From: DATGMP01 sp035293565
Lineage (GTDB): Bacteria; Pseudomonadota; Alphaproteobacteria; BOG-932; Roseiterribacteraceae
DNA length: 30,166 bases
NCBI GenBank assembly: GCA_035293565.1
Contig: DATGMP010000035.1
Location: forward strand, 1-30,166
Reading direction: 5' to 3'
The notes under the pieces are model-generated. The model had not been told where the DNA came from and did no database searches. It worked only from the letters and a program-made list of their open reading frames with translations. Shown in pieces: positions 15,004-23,537 of this stretch (the first letter of the stretch is position 1; every line of letters begins with the position of its first letter). Made by a program: the position numbers and the translations under genes.

Positions 15004-16071
15004 TTACCCGACGGCCTGAAACAGCATCGTCTCCGCGGTGAGGCCGGGACCGAATGCCATCCCGCAGCCTCGCGCACCCGCTTTTGCGGTCCGCATCAGC
15101 CTCTCGAGCACGAACAGGACCGTCGCCGACGACATGTTGCCATAATGCAGCAGCACATCGCGCGATGCCTCCAAGGCTTTCGGCGCCAGCTCCAACGCCC
15201 CTTCGACGGCATCGAGCACCGAGCGCCCGCCGGGATGAACCGCCCAAAGATCGATCTCGCCGACGGAAGTATCGTCGAGTATCTCCGCAGCCTTGGCCCG
15301 AAGCCCGACACCGATCGCGGCGGGCACCTTTCCCGACAGGAACATGTCGAAACCGAGCTCGCGGATGCGCCATGTGATCAGCTCGTTCGTATCGGGCACG
15401 AGGACGGCATGGAAGCGATCGAGCGCGAACCCTTTCGGCTCCGCCGTAACCAGCGCGGCGGCGCAGCCATCGCCGAAGACGAGGAAGGAGAGCACTTGCT
15501 CCAGGTCGGAGGTCTCCTGGAGATGGAGCGTGCAGAGCTCGAGCGAAAGGATCAGGACGCGCGCCTTGGGCTCGGAGCGCACGATGTGCCGCGCGAGCTT
15601 CAACGCGTTGATCGCGGCGTAACAGCCCATGAAGCCCACGACGGTGCGTTCCGCGGTGGTCGGGACGCCGCAACGGCGGACGAGTTCCAAATCGAGACCA
15701 GGCGCGGAGAAGCCGGTGCAAGTGGTGACGATCACATGTGTGATGCGGGCCGCCTCGGCGCCCAGCCGCAGTTTTTCGACCGCGCGCACCGCGAGCGCCG
15801 GCGCGGCTTCCTCATAGCGCCGCATCCGATCCGCCGTCGATGGGAAGCGTCCTCGCGTGAAGAAGCCCTGATCGTCGACGGAAGGACCGTCGGGCCTCGC
15901 GGCGGGCGCCAGGCACGACCAGCGCTGCCGGATCTGCGCGCGATCGGCCATCCGATCGAAAAGCGCTCGGCGGCGCGTATCGAGCAGCGTGCGCGCAAAG
16001 CGGACGAAGGCATCGTGGACGTCATTCGCGGGGACCGCGGTCGCGATCCGGTTAATATAGGCTGTGGCCAA
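15004..16071 (-). CDS. type III polyketide synthase (chalcone synthase family)
   Basis: 355 residues. Condenses malonyl-CoA with a starter acyl-CoA and cyclises the chain, giving pyrones, alkylresorcinols or phloroglucinol-type aromatics. The catalytic triad is complete: Cys150 (VGFMGCYAAINALK), His279 (AVHPGGRSVLDAVE) and Asn312 (HYGNMSSATVLFVLER). FGDGCAAALV and the C-terminal loop GMAFGPGLTAE are also typical. The residues next to Cys150 (GFMGCYAA) are like those of bacterial alkylresorcinol/alkylpyrone synthases, so a fatty-acyl starter is likely but not proven. TTG start with GAGAGG six bases upstream; no ATG is available nearby in frame. First gene of a three-gene operon with the methyltransferase and the flavoprotein. 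Confidence 0.93.
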   Translation of the reverse strand: MATAYINRIATAVPANDVHDAFVRFARTLLDTRRRALFDRMADRAQIRQRWSCLAPAARPDGPSVDDQGFFTRGRFPSTADRMRRYEEAAPALAVRAVEKLRLGAEAARITHVIVTTCTGFSAPGLDLELVRRCGVPTTAERTVVGFMGCYAAINALKLARHIVRSEPKARVLILSLELCTLHLQETSDLEQVLSFLVFGDGCAAALVTAEPKGFALDRFHAVLVPDTNELITWRIRELGFDMFLSGKVPAAIGVGLRAKAAEILDDTSVGEIDLWAVHPGGRSVLDAVEGALELAPKALEASRDVLLHYGNMSSATVLFVLERLMRTAKAGARGCGMAFGPGLTAETMLFQAVG

Positions 16072-16360
16072 TGCTCGCCTCTCACCCGTTCGGACCCATT
16101 CCTTCTAAGAGGTTCCGTCTGGGTCGCCGTCATGTTTCGCGCCAAAGCAGTCCGGAGTCGAGTCAATCGACCAGAAGACTGCCGGCCCATGCGTTAGACG
16201 AAATAAGGCCCCGGCCTAATCCAAGAGCCGCGAAGATCGTCGCGGGCGGCCCATAATCCATGCCCAGCCGCTGCCAAGGTCCCGTCCTGCGCTGCGGCAA
16301 AATCAAAAGCACCGTATCGTTCGAGCGGGCGCCGATCTCTCGGACGATGAAGCAGCAATC
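16072..16360. other. upstream region of the polyketide operon, no gene seen
   Basis: 289 bases between the PKS start and the 3' end of the small basic protein gene, both on the minus strand. It must hold the PKS promoter. TTGACT on the minus strand (near 16161) is a -35-like match, but I see no convincing -10 at the right distance. Open frames here lack ribosome binding sites and coding character. Confidence 0.5.
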
Positions 16361-16534
16361 TCAACGGCGACCGCGTTCTTTCGTGAGATCGTGACCCAAC
16401 CAAGATGCCGTCGCCGGGTGAGTCCTTATCAACCATTCTACCGGATCGAAACCAGTAGTTGCGGTTTCTGCTCTTTTCTTGCGCGCTGTCGGGCGGCCCT
16501 CCGCAGGCTTCTTCCTCTTCACCATTTTTGCCAT
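16361..16534 (-). CDS. probable 57-residue basic protein, unknown
   Basis: I do not recognise it. The ATG at 16534 has a perfect GGAGGT (16544-16539) five to six bases upstream, the best ribosome binding site in this interval. The protein starts MAKMVKRKKPAEGRPTARKK, highly basic, and continues into a more ordinary part containing DPVEWLIRTHPATASWLGHD, with a basic end. The N-terminal half suggests nucleic-acid contact or disorder. An in-frame ATG at 16582 would add 16 residues but overlaps a stem-loop and has no clear site. It is isolated from its neighbours. Good translation signals and protein-like C-terminal half argue for a real gene; lack of recognised homology keeps the confidence moderate. 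Confidence 0.5.
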   Translation of the reverse strand: MAKMVKRKKPAEGRPTARKKRAETATTGFDPVEWLIRTHPATASWLGHDLTKERGRR

Positions 16535-16549
16535 TTCAACCTCCGACTC

Positions 16550-16580
16550 GGGGCTCAGTATCAATTCTAGTTCGAGCCCC
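16550..16580 (-). promoter_or_regulatory. stem-loop just upstream of the small-protein ribosome binding site
   Basis: GGGGCTC (16550-16556) pairs perfectly with GAGCCCC (16574-16580) across a 17-base AT-rich loop. On the minus strand it ends six bases before the GGAGGT of the small basic protein. A leader hairpin here could control translation or protect the mRNA; the role is inference. Confidence 0.4.
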
Positions 16581-16907
16581 ATAAATCACAAAGTCATTAA
16601 TGTGGATTTGCGTTCCTCTAATTGTTGCTTTTTCGTCAGAGTCTAGCCAGTTCGACGTTTCTTTTTGCACCGCACAGCAAAACCCGAAACCGAACCATGA
16701 TGAAAATATGTCAAGACAAGGAGAATATAGGTTCGATCTTCCGAAAAGACAGGGCCGGGAGGTGCGAGAGCCGAATCATCGGCGCCGATCGGATGGTCGA
16801 GCGCAAGTACATTCGGTGGATACTATTCACCTTTGACGTGAAAGCCCCTATTCATCGCCAAACGAAGATCAGCTACAACTCGGCGATCTGCCGCGAGGGC
16901 TCGAAGC
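16581..16907. other. non-coding interval before the aminotransferase
   Basis: 327 bases with lower GC than the flanking genes. An open frame crosses it on the plus strand (from about 16622 into the aminotransferase gene), but it lacks a ribosome binding site and reads as non-coding. TTGACG at about 16839 is a -35-like match, without a clear -10. Nothing else supportable is seen. Confidence 0.5.
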
Positions 16908-18071
16908 GTGAAGCCGACCAATTCCCATCTGGCGCGATACGGGACCACGATTTTCGATACGATGTCGCGCCTGGCGCGCGAAAAGCAGGCGATCAACCTC
17001 GGTCAAGGCATCCCGGAGGACGGCGTGCCCGCCGATATCGTGGCGCGCGCCGCGACCGCTCTAACGGAAGGATCCAACCAATATCCGCCCATGCTCGGCG
17101 TGCCGGCGCTCCGACAGGCGCTCGCGGCACACGACCGCGCATTCTACGGCATCGATCTCGACTGGGAGCGCGAGACGATGGTGACCTCCGGCGGCACCGA
17201 GGCGCTGGCATCGACGCTGCTGGCCCTGATCGAGCCCGGCGACGAAATCGTGCTCGTCGAGCCGCTCTATGACAGCTATCTCCCGATCGTCGAACGCGCC
17301 GGCGGCATTCCGAAATTCGTGCGGCTGGAGGCGCCTGGATGGACAATCCCGAAGCGAGCATTGGAAGCGGCGTTCAGCGCCCGGACCAAGCTGATCCTGT
17401 TCAATTCGCCGATGAATCCGACCGCAAAAGTCTTCACCCGGGCCGAACTGGACCGCATAGCCGCGCTGGCGGCGCGCTACGACGCCTATGTCGTCTGCGA
17501 CGAGGTGTACGAACACCTCGTCTTCGACGGCCGGGAGCATATTCCCATGCTTTCCCTCCCGGAGATGCGCGAGCGCGCCGTCAGGATCGGCTCGGCCGGA
17601 AAGACCTTTTCGCTGACCGGCTGGAAGGTCGGCTATATTTCCGCCTGCCCGGCGCTCGTCGAGCGGATCGCCCGCGCCCACCAATTCATCACCTTCACGA
17701 CGCCCCCCAATCTGCAAGCAGCCGTAGCCTACGGCCTCTCGAAGGAGCGGCCCTTCTTCGCGAATTTTGCGGCGCGCATGGAAGCGAAGCGTGACCGGCT
17801 GGCGCACGCGCTGGAGGCGGCGGGATTTGCCGTCGCGCCCTGTCAAGGGACCTATTTCATCAATGCCGACATTACCTCCGTCGGGTTCGACGGCGACGAT
17901 GTCGCTTTCTGCACTGAGATCATCGAAACGGTGGGCGTGGCCGCAATTCCGGTCAGCGCCTTCTATACCGGGGAACCCGAGAAGCGCCTTGTGCGCTTCT
18001 GCTTTGCCAAACCGGATGAGATGTTGGATGAAGCCGCCGCCCGCCTGCGGCGCCGTTTCGGTCGCGCTTGA
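16908..18071 (+). CDS. pyridoxal-phosphate aminotransferase, class I/II
   Basis: 387 residues, a fold-type I aminotransferase. LGQGIPEDGVP (31-41) contacts the substrate; TSGGTEAL (93-100) binds the cofactor phosphate; NSPMNPTAK (166-174) and CDEVYEHL (197-204) supply Asn170 and Asp198; Lys232 in SAGKTFSLTGWKVGY forms the Schiff base; RLVRFCFAK near the end carries the substrate-carboxylate Arg. The pattern is that of YbdL/kynurenine aminotransferase-like enzymes, often acting on methionine, aromatic amino acids or cysteine conjugates; the exact substrate is open. GTG start at 16908 with GAGGG upstream. The next gene starts inside its last 44 bases, so both are translated together. Confidence 0.9.
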   Translation: MKPTNSHLARYGTTIFDTMSRLAREKQAINLGQGIPEDGVPADIVARAATALTEGSNQYPPMLGVPALRQALAAHDRAFYGIDLDWERETMVTSGGTEALASTLLALIEPGDEIVLVEPLYDSYLPIVERAGGIPKFVRLEAPGWTIPKRALEAAFSARTKLILFNSPMNPTAKVFTRAELDRIAALAARYDAYVVCDEVYEHLVFDGREHIPMLSLPEMRERAVRIGSAGKTFSLTGWKVGYISACPALVERIARAHQFITFTTPPNLQAAVAYGLSKERPFFANFAARMEAKRDRLAHALEAAGFAVAPCQGTYFINADITSVGFDGDDVAFCTEIIETVGVAAIPVSAFYTGEPEKRLVRFCFAKPDEMLDEAAARLRRRFGRA

Positions 18072-19992
18072 GCGTCGGCCGGCCGGCGTCGGCCTCCTTT
18101 TTTGCTTGACCGCATGTCTCTGCTCCGCCGCGCCGGCCAAAGCCGACCGGCCGGCCTGGCAGCGCTACGAAGTCGCTATCTGGCAGAAGCAGAATCCCGC
18201 GCAATACCGGGCGCTCAAGGCCCTCGGCGTAACGGCGGGCATGGTCAAGGCGCGACGCGACGACGGCCCCGGCGAGCCTGTCGACCGACCGACAGCGGAC
18301 CTCCTCTCGCAAGCCGGGCTCGGGTGCTATATCGAAAATATCGCAACGGACTTCTATTCGGCCTACCACATCTGGACGCCCAACAAGCCGGTCAATTGGC
18401 GTTTTCTCGATGCGCAAGCGCGGTTCGCGGCCAATCCGGCCGATCCGACGGCCTTCATTCGCGATCCCAGCCTTTCTGATCCGGCCTGGCTCGCCAAGAT
18501 CAACTTGCGGCTGGAGCGCGTCGTTAAAGCCGAGGATAGCGAGAAGCCGCTCTATTACAGCCTCGGCGATGAAACCGGAATCGGCGACCTCGCGGCCTAT
18601 TGGGATTTCGATCTGTCCAGCTATTCGATCGACGGCATGCGCGATTGGCTTCGACTCCGTTACCCCTCGCTCCCCGCGCTCAATGCCGAATGGAACACGC
18701 GTTACCGCGACTGGTCCGAAATCCGGCCGATGACGATGCCGGAGGCCATGCAGCGCAACGGCAATTATGCGCCCTGGGCCGACTTCAAGGCATGGATGGA
18801 TTTCGCCTTCGCGCACGCGCTCGCTACCGCTACGGCGACGGTTCATGCCGCCTCGCCGGCAGGACGGTCGGGAATCGAGGGTGCTCAGATTCCAGGCTGG
18901 GGCGGCTATGACTACAGCCGGCTCGCCAACGCCGTCGACGTCATGGAGATCTATGACAACGACGCCAATGTCGAGATGGCGCGCTCCTTCAATCCCGATC
19001 TCGTCCTGTTGACGACCGCGGCCGATCACGGGCCCAAGGAGCTGAACGTCATCTGGCGCGAACTGCTCAAGGGCGGCGGCGGCCTCGTTCTGTGGGACGA
19101 GAACAACGAAATCGCGCGGCCGGATGGAAGCCTCGGCCCTCGCGGACTCGAGCTTCGGCCGGTTCTCCGGAAGATCGAAGGTGCCGATGGCGACGAAGGA
19201 ATCGGCCCGCTGCTTCTGAGGAGCGCGCGCGTCTACGATCCGATCGCGATCCTCTATTCGCCGGCGAGCTTCCGCACCCATTGGATGCTCGAGTGGAAGG
19301 ACAAGGGCGACGCCTGGTCCAAGCGCGATGCGGCGGCCGAATATGATCCCGATGAAATCCGGCAGGCGCCGCTCCATTTTCTGGACGCGGTCGAACATCT
19401 CGGATTCCAGCCGCGCTTCATCTCGTCAGCCGGCCTCGCGCAAGGAATCCTGGAGCGGGACGGCTACAAGGTCCTGATCCTGCCGCGCGCCATCGCGCTC
19501 TCGACCGCCGAAGCCGCGCGCATCCGACTCTTCGTGAAAAAGGGCGGCATCGTCATCGCCGACGAGGAGCCCGGCCTTTATGACGAGCATAGCCGGAAGC
19601 TCGCCGCGCCCGCGCTGCACGATCTGTTCGTCGGCAAAGCCGAACGCGCGATCCTGGTCGAGCCGCAGAGTGAAAAGCTCGCGGAGATCACGGCTGCGGC
19701 GGGCCTAAAGCCCCGCTTCCCGCTGTCGGTTGCAAAGGGCGGCGCACCGACGGATGCCAGGACTTACGTGTTTCGAGACGGCGCCAGGGAGATTGTGGCG
19801 ATCCATCGGGATTTTCCCGCTTCCGGAGACGCCCCTCCGGAAACGATCACGGTCGCGCTCCCCAAGCCCGCCTATATGTTCGATTTGATCCGAGGCACGG
19901 CGCTCGGCAGAACCGACCGCGCCACCTTGGAGCTGGATTCGGTGACGCCCGAGATCCTCGTCGTATCGGACCGGCCGGGCTCACCGGATTGA
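18028..19992 (+). CDS. exported GH42-like glycoside hydrolase, possible lipoprotein
   Basis: 654 residues from the ATG at 18028, with GGATGAG seven bases upstream; the frame is open further back, but that part is the wrong-frame shadow of the aminotransferase. A hydrophobic stretch GVGLLFCLTACLCSAAPAKA (20-39) is a signal peptide; LTAC (27-30) fits a lipobox and AKA (37-39) an ordinary cleavage site. The barrel resembles beta-galactosidase family 42: YYSLGDE (Glu182 as acid/base), then WLRLRYPSLPALNAEWNTRY, and GIEGAQIPGWGGYDYS (Glu284 as candidate nucleophile). A glutamine-amidotransferase-like domain follows (VLILPRAIALSTAEAARIRL, KKGGIVIADEE), as in GH42 proteins. Identity to classical GH42 looks low, so the substrate is unknown. 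Confidence 0.78.
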   Translation: MKPPPACGAVSVALERRPAGVGLLFCLTACLCSAAPAKADRPAWQRYEVAIWQKQNPAQYRALKALGVTAGMVKARRDDGPGEPVDRPTADLLSQAGLGCYIENIATDFYSAYHIWTPNKPVNWRFLDAQARFAANPADPTAFIRDPSLSDPAWLAKINLRLERVVKAEDSEKPLYYSLGDETGIGDLAAYWDFDLSSYSIDGMRDWLRLRYPSLPALNAEWNTRYRDWSEIRPMTMPEAMQRNGNYAPWADFKAWMDFAFAHALATATATVHAASPAGRSGIEGAQIPGWGGYDYSRLANAVDVMEIYDNDANVEMARSFNPDLVLLTTAADHGPKELNVIWRELLKGGGGLVLWDENNEIARPDGSLGPRGLELRPVLRKIEGADGDEGIGPLLLRSARVYDPIAILYSPASFRTHWMLEWKDKGDAWSKRDAAAEYDPDEIRQAPLHFLDAVEHLGFQPRFISSAGLAQGILERDGYKVLILPRAIALSTAEAARIRLFVKKGGIVIADEEPGLYDEHSRKLAAPALHDLFVGKAERAILVEPQSEKLAEITAAAGLKPRFPLSVAKGGAPTDARTYVFRDGAREIVAIHRDFPASGDAPPETITVALPKPAYMFDLIRGTALGRTDRATLELDSVTPEILVVSDRPGSPD

Positions 19993-20000
19993 TGGAAAGA

Positions 20001-20219
20001 TCAGGCGGGCAGCGGTATTCCCGACCGCCGGTCGGCCATGCCGGGCGCCAGAAGCTTGGAGATGTCCTGAAGCGACCTCTCGGCCCCGTCCACGCGGAGC
20101 ACCGTCCGGCCGGTGGCCGGCGACATTACGATTTCCGCCAGATATCCGCTTGCCTGCAGGCGGGCGGCGGCGAATTCCAAATAGGCCAGCGAGGTCGTGC
20201 CGTCGAGGAACGAACTCAT
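20001..20219 (-). CDS. 72-residue protein, function unknown
   Basis: I do not recognise the family. The ATG at 20219 has GGGAGAG six bases upstream. The protein is soluble, with a helical first part (SLAYLEFAAARLQASGYLAE), a short strand pair (TGRTVLRVDG) and a helix (SLQDISKLLAPGM). No signal or membrane segment. It ends nine bases from the end of the glycosidase gene on the opposite strand and is divergent from typA. Sensible ribosome binding site and amino-acid composition support a real small gene. Confidence 0.55.
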   Translation of the reverse strand: MSSFLDGTTSLAYLEFAAARLQASGYLAEIVMSPATGRTVLRVDGAERSLQDISKLLAPGMADRRSGIPLPA

Positions 20220-20437
20220 CTTGTCTCTCCCTTAAACCGACTTCATTGCTCCCAAATTGAGCCCCGATTGTGGTTAAGCGATGGTGAAAACCGGCAATTT
20301 CAGGGCATTCGGCCCGTGCTCTAACGCGTTGCTGCACCGCAACAGGTGACTTTGGCCGCGGATCCCGCTACCAATCCGCCGCGCGATCCCCACCTATCGG
20401 GCATCGCTGGACCTGCAGCCGGAAAATCATCGCTATC

Positions 20438-22261
20438 ATGCAACTGCGAAATATCGCCATCATTGCCCATGTCGACCATGGAAAGACCACGCTGGTCGAT
20501 GTGCTGCTGAAGCAATCGGGCGTTTTCCGCGAAAACCAGCAGGTGGCCGAGCGCGCCCTCGATTCCAACGAGCTGGAGCGCGAACGGGGGATCACGATCC
20601 TGGCAAAGTGCACCTCCGTGGAGTGGCACGGCACCCGCATCAATATCGTCGACACGCCGGGCCACGCGGATTTCGGCGGCGAGGTCGAGCGCATCCTATC
20701 GATGGTCGATGGCTGCCTGGTCCTGGTCGACGCGGCCGAAGGCCCGCTGCCCCAGACCAAATTCGTCGTCGGCAAGGCATTGAAGCGCGGCCTCCGACCG
20801 ATCGTCGTCGTCAACAAGGTCGATCGGCCGGACGCTCGCCCGCACGAGGTCCACGACCAGGTGTTCGACCTGTTCGCCGCGCTCGACGCGACCGAAGAAC
20901 AGCTCGACTTTCCGACGCTTTTCGCCTCCGGCCGTCAAGGCTGGGCCGCCGACAGCCTGGAGGCGGAGCATAGCGACATGGGCCCGCTGTTCGACCTCAT
21001 CGTCCGGCATGTGCCCGCGCCCGCCGTCGATTCTTCGAAGCCCTTCACGATGCTGGCGACGATCCTGGAGGCCAACCCCTATCTCGGACGGCTGCTGACC
21101 GGTCGAATTCAATCCGGAACCGTGCGCCCCAACATGCCCATTCGGGCGCTGTCCCGCGACGGCACGCCGATCGAGACCGGTCGCGTCTCGAAGCTGCTCG
21201 CCTTCCGCGGCCTGGAGCGGGTGCCGATCGACGAGGCCGAAGCGGGCGACATCGTCGCCATCGCCGGCCTATCCAAGACAACCGTCGCCGACACGATCGC
21301 CGATCCTTCGGTCACCGAAGCCATCCCGGCCCAGCCGATCGATCCGCCGACGATCACCATGACCTTCTCGGTCAATGACAGCCCCTTGGCCGGTCGCGAG
21401 GGCGACAAGGTAACGAGCCGCATGATCCGCGACCGTCTGTTCCGGGAGGCGGAGGGCAATGTTGCCCTGCGTATCCAGGAGAGCGCGTCCAAGGATTCCT
21501 ATGAGGTCGCCGGCCGCGGCGAGCTTCAGCTCGCGATCCTCATCGAGCAGATGCGCCGCGAAGGCTTCGAGATGTCGATCAGCCGGCCGCGCGTCGTCTA
21601 TCAGAACGACCCCAAGACCGGGCAACGGCTGGAGCCGATCGAGGAAGTGGTCATCGACGTCGACGAGGAATTCTCGGGCGTCGTCGTCAGCAAGCTGTCC
21701 GAGCGCAAGGCCGACCTGGTCGAGATGCGGCCCTCGGGCGGCGGCAAGCTCCGCCTCACCTTCCACGCCCCTTCGCGCGGCCTCATCGGTTATTACGGCG
21801 AGTTCCTGACCGATACGCGCGGTACCGGCGTCATGAACCGCCTGTTCCACGGCTATTCGCCCTTCAAGGGTCAGATTCCGTCGCGCCGGACCGGCGTGCT
21901 GATCGCGAATTCCCCGGGCGTCGCCGTGGCTTACGCGCTCTGGAACCTTGAGGAGCGAGGCCCGATGATGATCGAGCCCGGCATCGAGGTTTACGAAGGC
22001 ATGATCATCGGCGAGCACACGCGCGACAACGATCTCGAGGTCAATGTCATCAAAGGCAAGCAGCTGACCAACATCCGCGCCGCCGGCAAGGACGAAGCGG
22101 TGCGCCTGACCCCGCCGATCCGCATGACGCTCGAGAAGGCAATCGCCTATATCGCCGATGACGAGCTGGTCGAGGTGACGCCGAAATCAATCCGGCTGAG
22201 GAAAAGAGAGCTCGATCCCAATGACCGCAAGCGCACGGCCCGCGCGGCAGCCGAAGCCTAG
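20438..22261 (+). CDS. typA: translational GTPase TypA/BipA
   Basis: Ribosome-associated GTPase of the elongation factor family, involved in 50S assembly and stress or low-temperature growth. 607 residues, full length. IAHVDHGKTT (9-18, G1), RGITI (switch, G2), DTPGHADFGGE (G3), NKVDRPDARP (G4), SGRQGWA (G5), then domain II, the EF-G-like domains III and V, and the BipA-specific C-terminal domain with GVLIANSPGVAVAYALWNLE and NDLEVNVIKGKQLTNIRAAG. The ATG at 20438 has only a weak ribosome binding site but is the only sensible start. The downstream threonine ammonia-lyase gene starts inside its last 41 bases. Confidence 0.97.
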   Translation: MQLRNIAIIAHVDHGKTTLVDVLLKQSGVFRENQQVAERALDSNELERERGITILAKCTSVEWHGTRINIVDTPGHADFGGEVERILSMVDGCLVLVDAAEGPLPQTKFVVGKALKRGLRPIVVVNKVDRPDARPHEVHDQVFDLFAALDATEEQLDFPTLFASGRQGWAADSLEAEHSDMGPLFDLIVRHVPAPAVDSSKPFTMLATILEANPYLGRLLTGRIQSGTVRPNMPIRALSRDGTPIETGRVSKLLAFRGLERVPIDEAEAGDIVAIAGLSKTTVADTIADPSVTEAIPAQPIDPPTITMTFSVNDSPLAGREGDKVTSRMIRDRLFREAEGNVALRIQESASKDSYEVAGRGELQLAILIEQMRREGFEMSISRPRVVYQNDPKTGQRLEPIEEVVIDVDEEFSGVVVSKLSERKADLVEMRPSGGGKLRLTFHAPSRGLIGYYGEFLTDTRGTGVMNRLFHGYSPFKGQIPSRRTGVLIANSPGVAVAYALWNLEERGPMMIEPGIEVYEGMIIGEHTRDNDLEVNVIKGKQLTNIRAAGKDEAVRLTPPIRMTLEKAIAYIADDELVEVTPKSIRLRKRELDPNDRKRTARAAAEA

Positions 22262-23477
22262 CGCGGGTTCGCCGGTCACACTGGCCGAGATCGAGCGCAC
22301 CCGCAAACAGATCGCCGGCGCGATCGTCGAGACGCCCTGCATCCGCTCGCGGACCCTATCGGACATCGCCGGATGCGAAGTCTGGCTCAAATTCGAGAAT
22401 CTGCAATTCACCGCCTCTTTCAAGGAGCGCGGCGCGCTCGCCAAGCTGCTGAACCTGACGCCGGAGGAGCGCGGCCGCGGCGTGATCGCCATGTCGGCCG
22501 GCAACCATGCGCTGGGCGTCGCTTATCACGCCCAGCGTCTGGGCATCCCGGCCACGATCGTGATGCCGAAAGGCACGCCCTTCACGAAGATCCGCCACAC
22601 CGAGGACCACGACGCCCGGGTCATCGTCGAAGGCGAGAGTTTGGCCGAGGCCCAGCGCTTTGCGGAGTCCCTCGCCGCCAAGGAAAATCTGGTCTTCGTT
22701 CACCCCTATGACGACGACAGGGTCATTGCCGGACAGGGCACCATCGCCCTCGAAATGCTGGAGGCGGCACCCGCGTTGGACAGTTTGGTGCTGCCGATCG
22801 GCGGCGGCGGCCTGATCTCCGGCTGCTCCATCGCGGCCAAGGCCAAGAGGCCGGAGCTTCAGGTTTTCGGGGTCCAGACCGAGCTCTATCCCTGCATGTA
22901 CCGGGCGATCCGGGGCGAGACCGGCGCCTCGGGCGGCGCCACCGTGGCGGAGGGCATCGCCGTCCAGAATGTGGCCGAGCGAACCAAGGCGATCATCGCC
23001 CGGCTGGTGACCGAAATCCTGCTGGTCTCGGAGCGTGAAATCGAGCACGCGGTGGCGCTGTTGATGGAAGTCGAGAAGACGGTCGTCGAAGGTGCCGGCG
23101 CGGTGGGCTTGGCGGCCCTTCTGAGGTACCGGGACCGTTTCGCCGGGCGGACGGTCGGGCTGGTGCTCACCGCCGGGAATATCGATCCCAGGGTCCTGGC
23201 ATCGCTGATGCTGCGGGAATTGTCACGCACAGGGCGCGTTTCGACCTTCCATATCGAGCTCAACGATCGGCCGGGAGCCCTCGCCCGGATCGCCTCTGTG
23301 ATCGGCGATGCCGGAGGCAACATTATCGAGGTGCTGCACAATCGGCTTTCCAGCGCCGTCTCCGTCAAAGGGGTGGCGGTCGACATCACGATCGAGACAC
23401 GGGATGCCGAACATCGCGACCTGATCGCGCGAAGCATCCAAAATGCGGGCTTCCGGTACCGGATCGTCGACGCGTGA
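22221..23477 (+). CDS. ilvA: threonine ammonia-lyase with C-terminal ACT domain
   Basis: Deaminates threonine (and serine) to 2-oxobutyrate, the first step to isoleucine. 418 residues. The PLP Schiff-base lysine is Lys68 in ASFKERGA; SAGNHALG (92-99) and PIGGGGLISG bind the cofactor. A single ACT domain occupies roughly 345-418 (FHIELNDRPGALARIASVIG), so feedback control by an amino acid is likely. One ACT domain and this length match the shorter biosynthetic/TdcB-like form rather than E. coli IlvA (514 residues, two ACT-like). The ATG at 22221 lies 41 bases inside typA in another frame; there is no ATG just after the typA stop, so the overlap appears real. Translational coupling to typA is implied. 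Confidence 0.93.
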   Translation: MTASARPARQPKPSAGSPVTLAEIERTRKQIAGAIVETPCIRSRTLSDIAGCEVWLKFENLQFTASFKERGALAKLLNLTPEERGRGVIAMSAGNHALGVAYHAQRLGIPATIVMPKGTPFTKIRHTEDHDARVIVEGESLAEAQRFAESLAAKENLVFVHPYDDDRVIAGQGTIALEMLEAAPALDSLVLPIGGGGLISGCSIAAKAKRPELQVFGVQTELYPCMYRAIRGETGASGGATVAEGIAVQNVAERTKAIIARLVTEILLVSEREIEHAVALLMEVEKTVVEGAGAVGLAALLRYRDRFAGRTVGLVLTAGNIDPRVLASLMLRELSRTGRVSTFHIELNDRPGALARIASVIGDAGGNIIEVLHNRLSSAVSVKGVAVDITIETRDAEHRDLIARSIQNAGFRYRIVDA

Positions 23478-23537
23478 ACCGCCCCTCGCGCCATCCGTTT
23501 ATGTATTCGCCGGGTACCGGTTGGTGTATAGGATTAG

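Noticed and set aside
16622..17272. A 216-codon plus-strand frame before the aminotransferase
   Set aside because: It has no ribosome binding site, and its second half is a shadow of the aminotransferase gene.
17767..18027. The first 87 codons of the frame that becomes the GH42-like protein
   Set aside because: They lie over the aminotransferase gene in another frame and read as non-coding; the start at 18028 has a ribosome binding site and begins a signal peptide.
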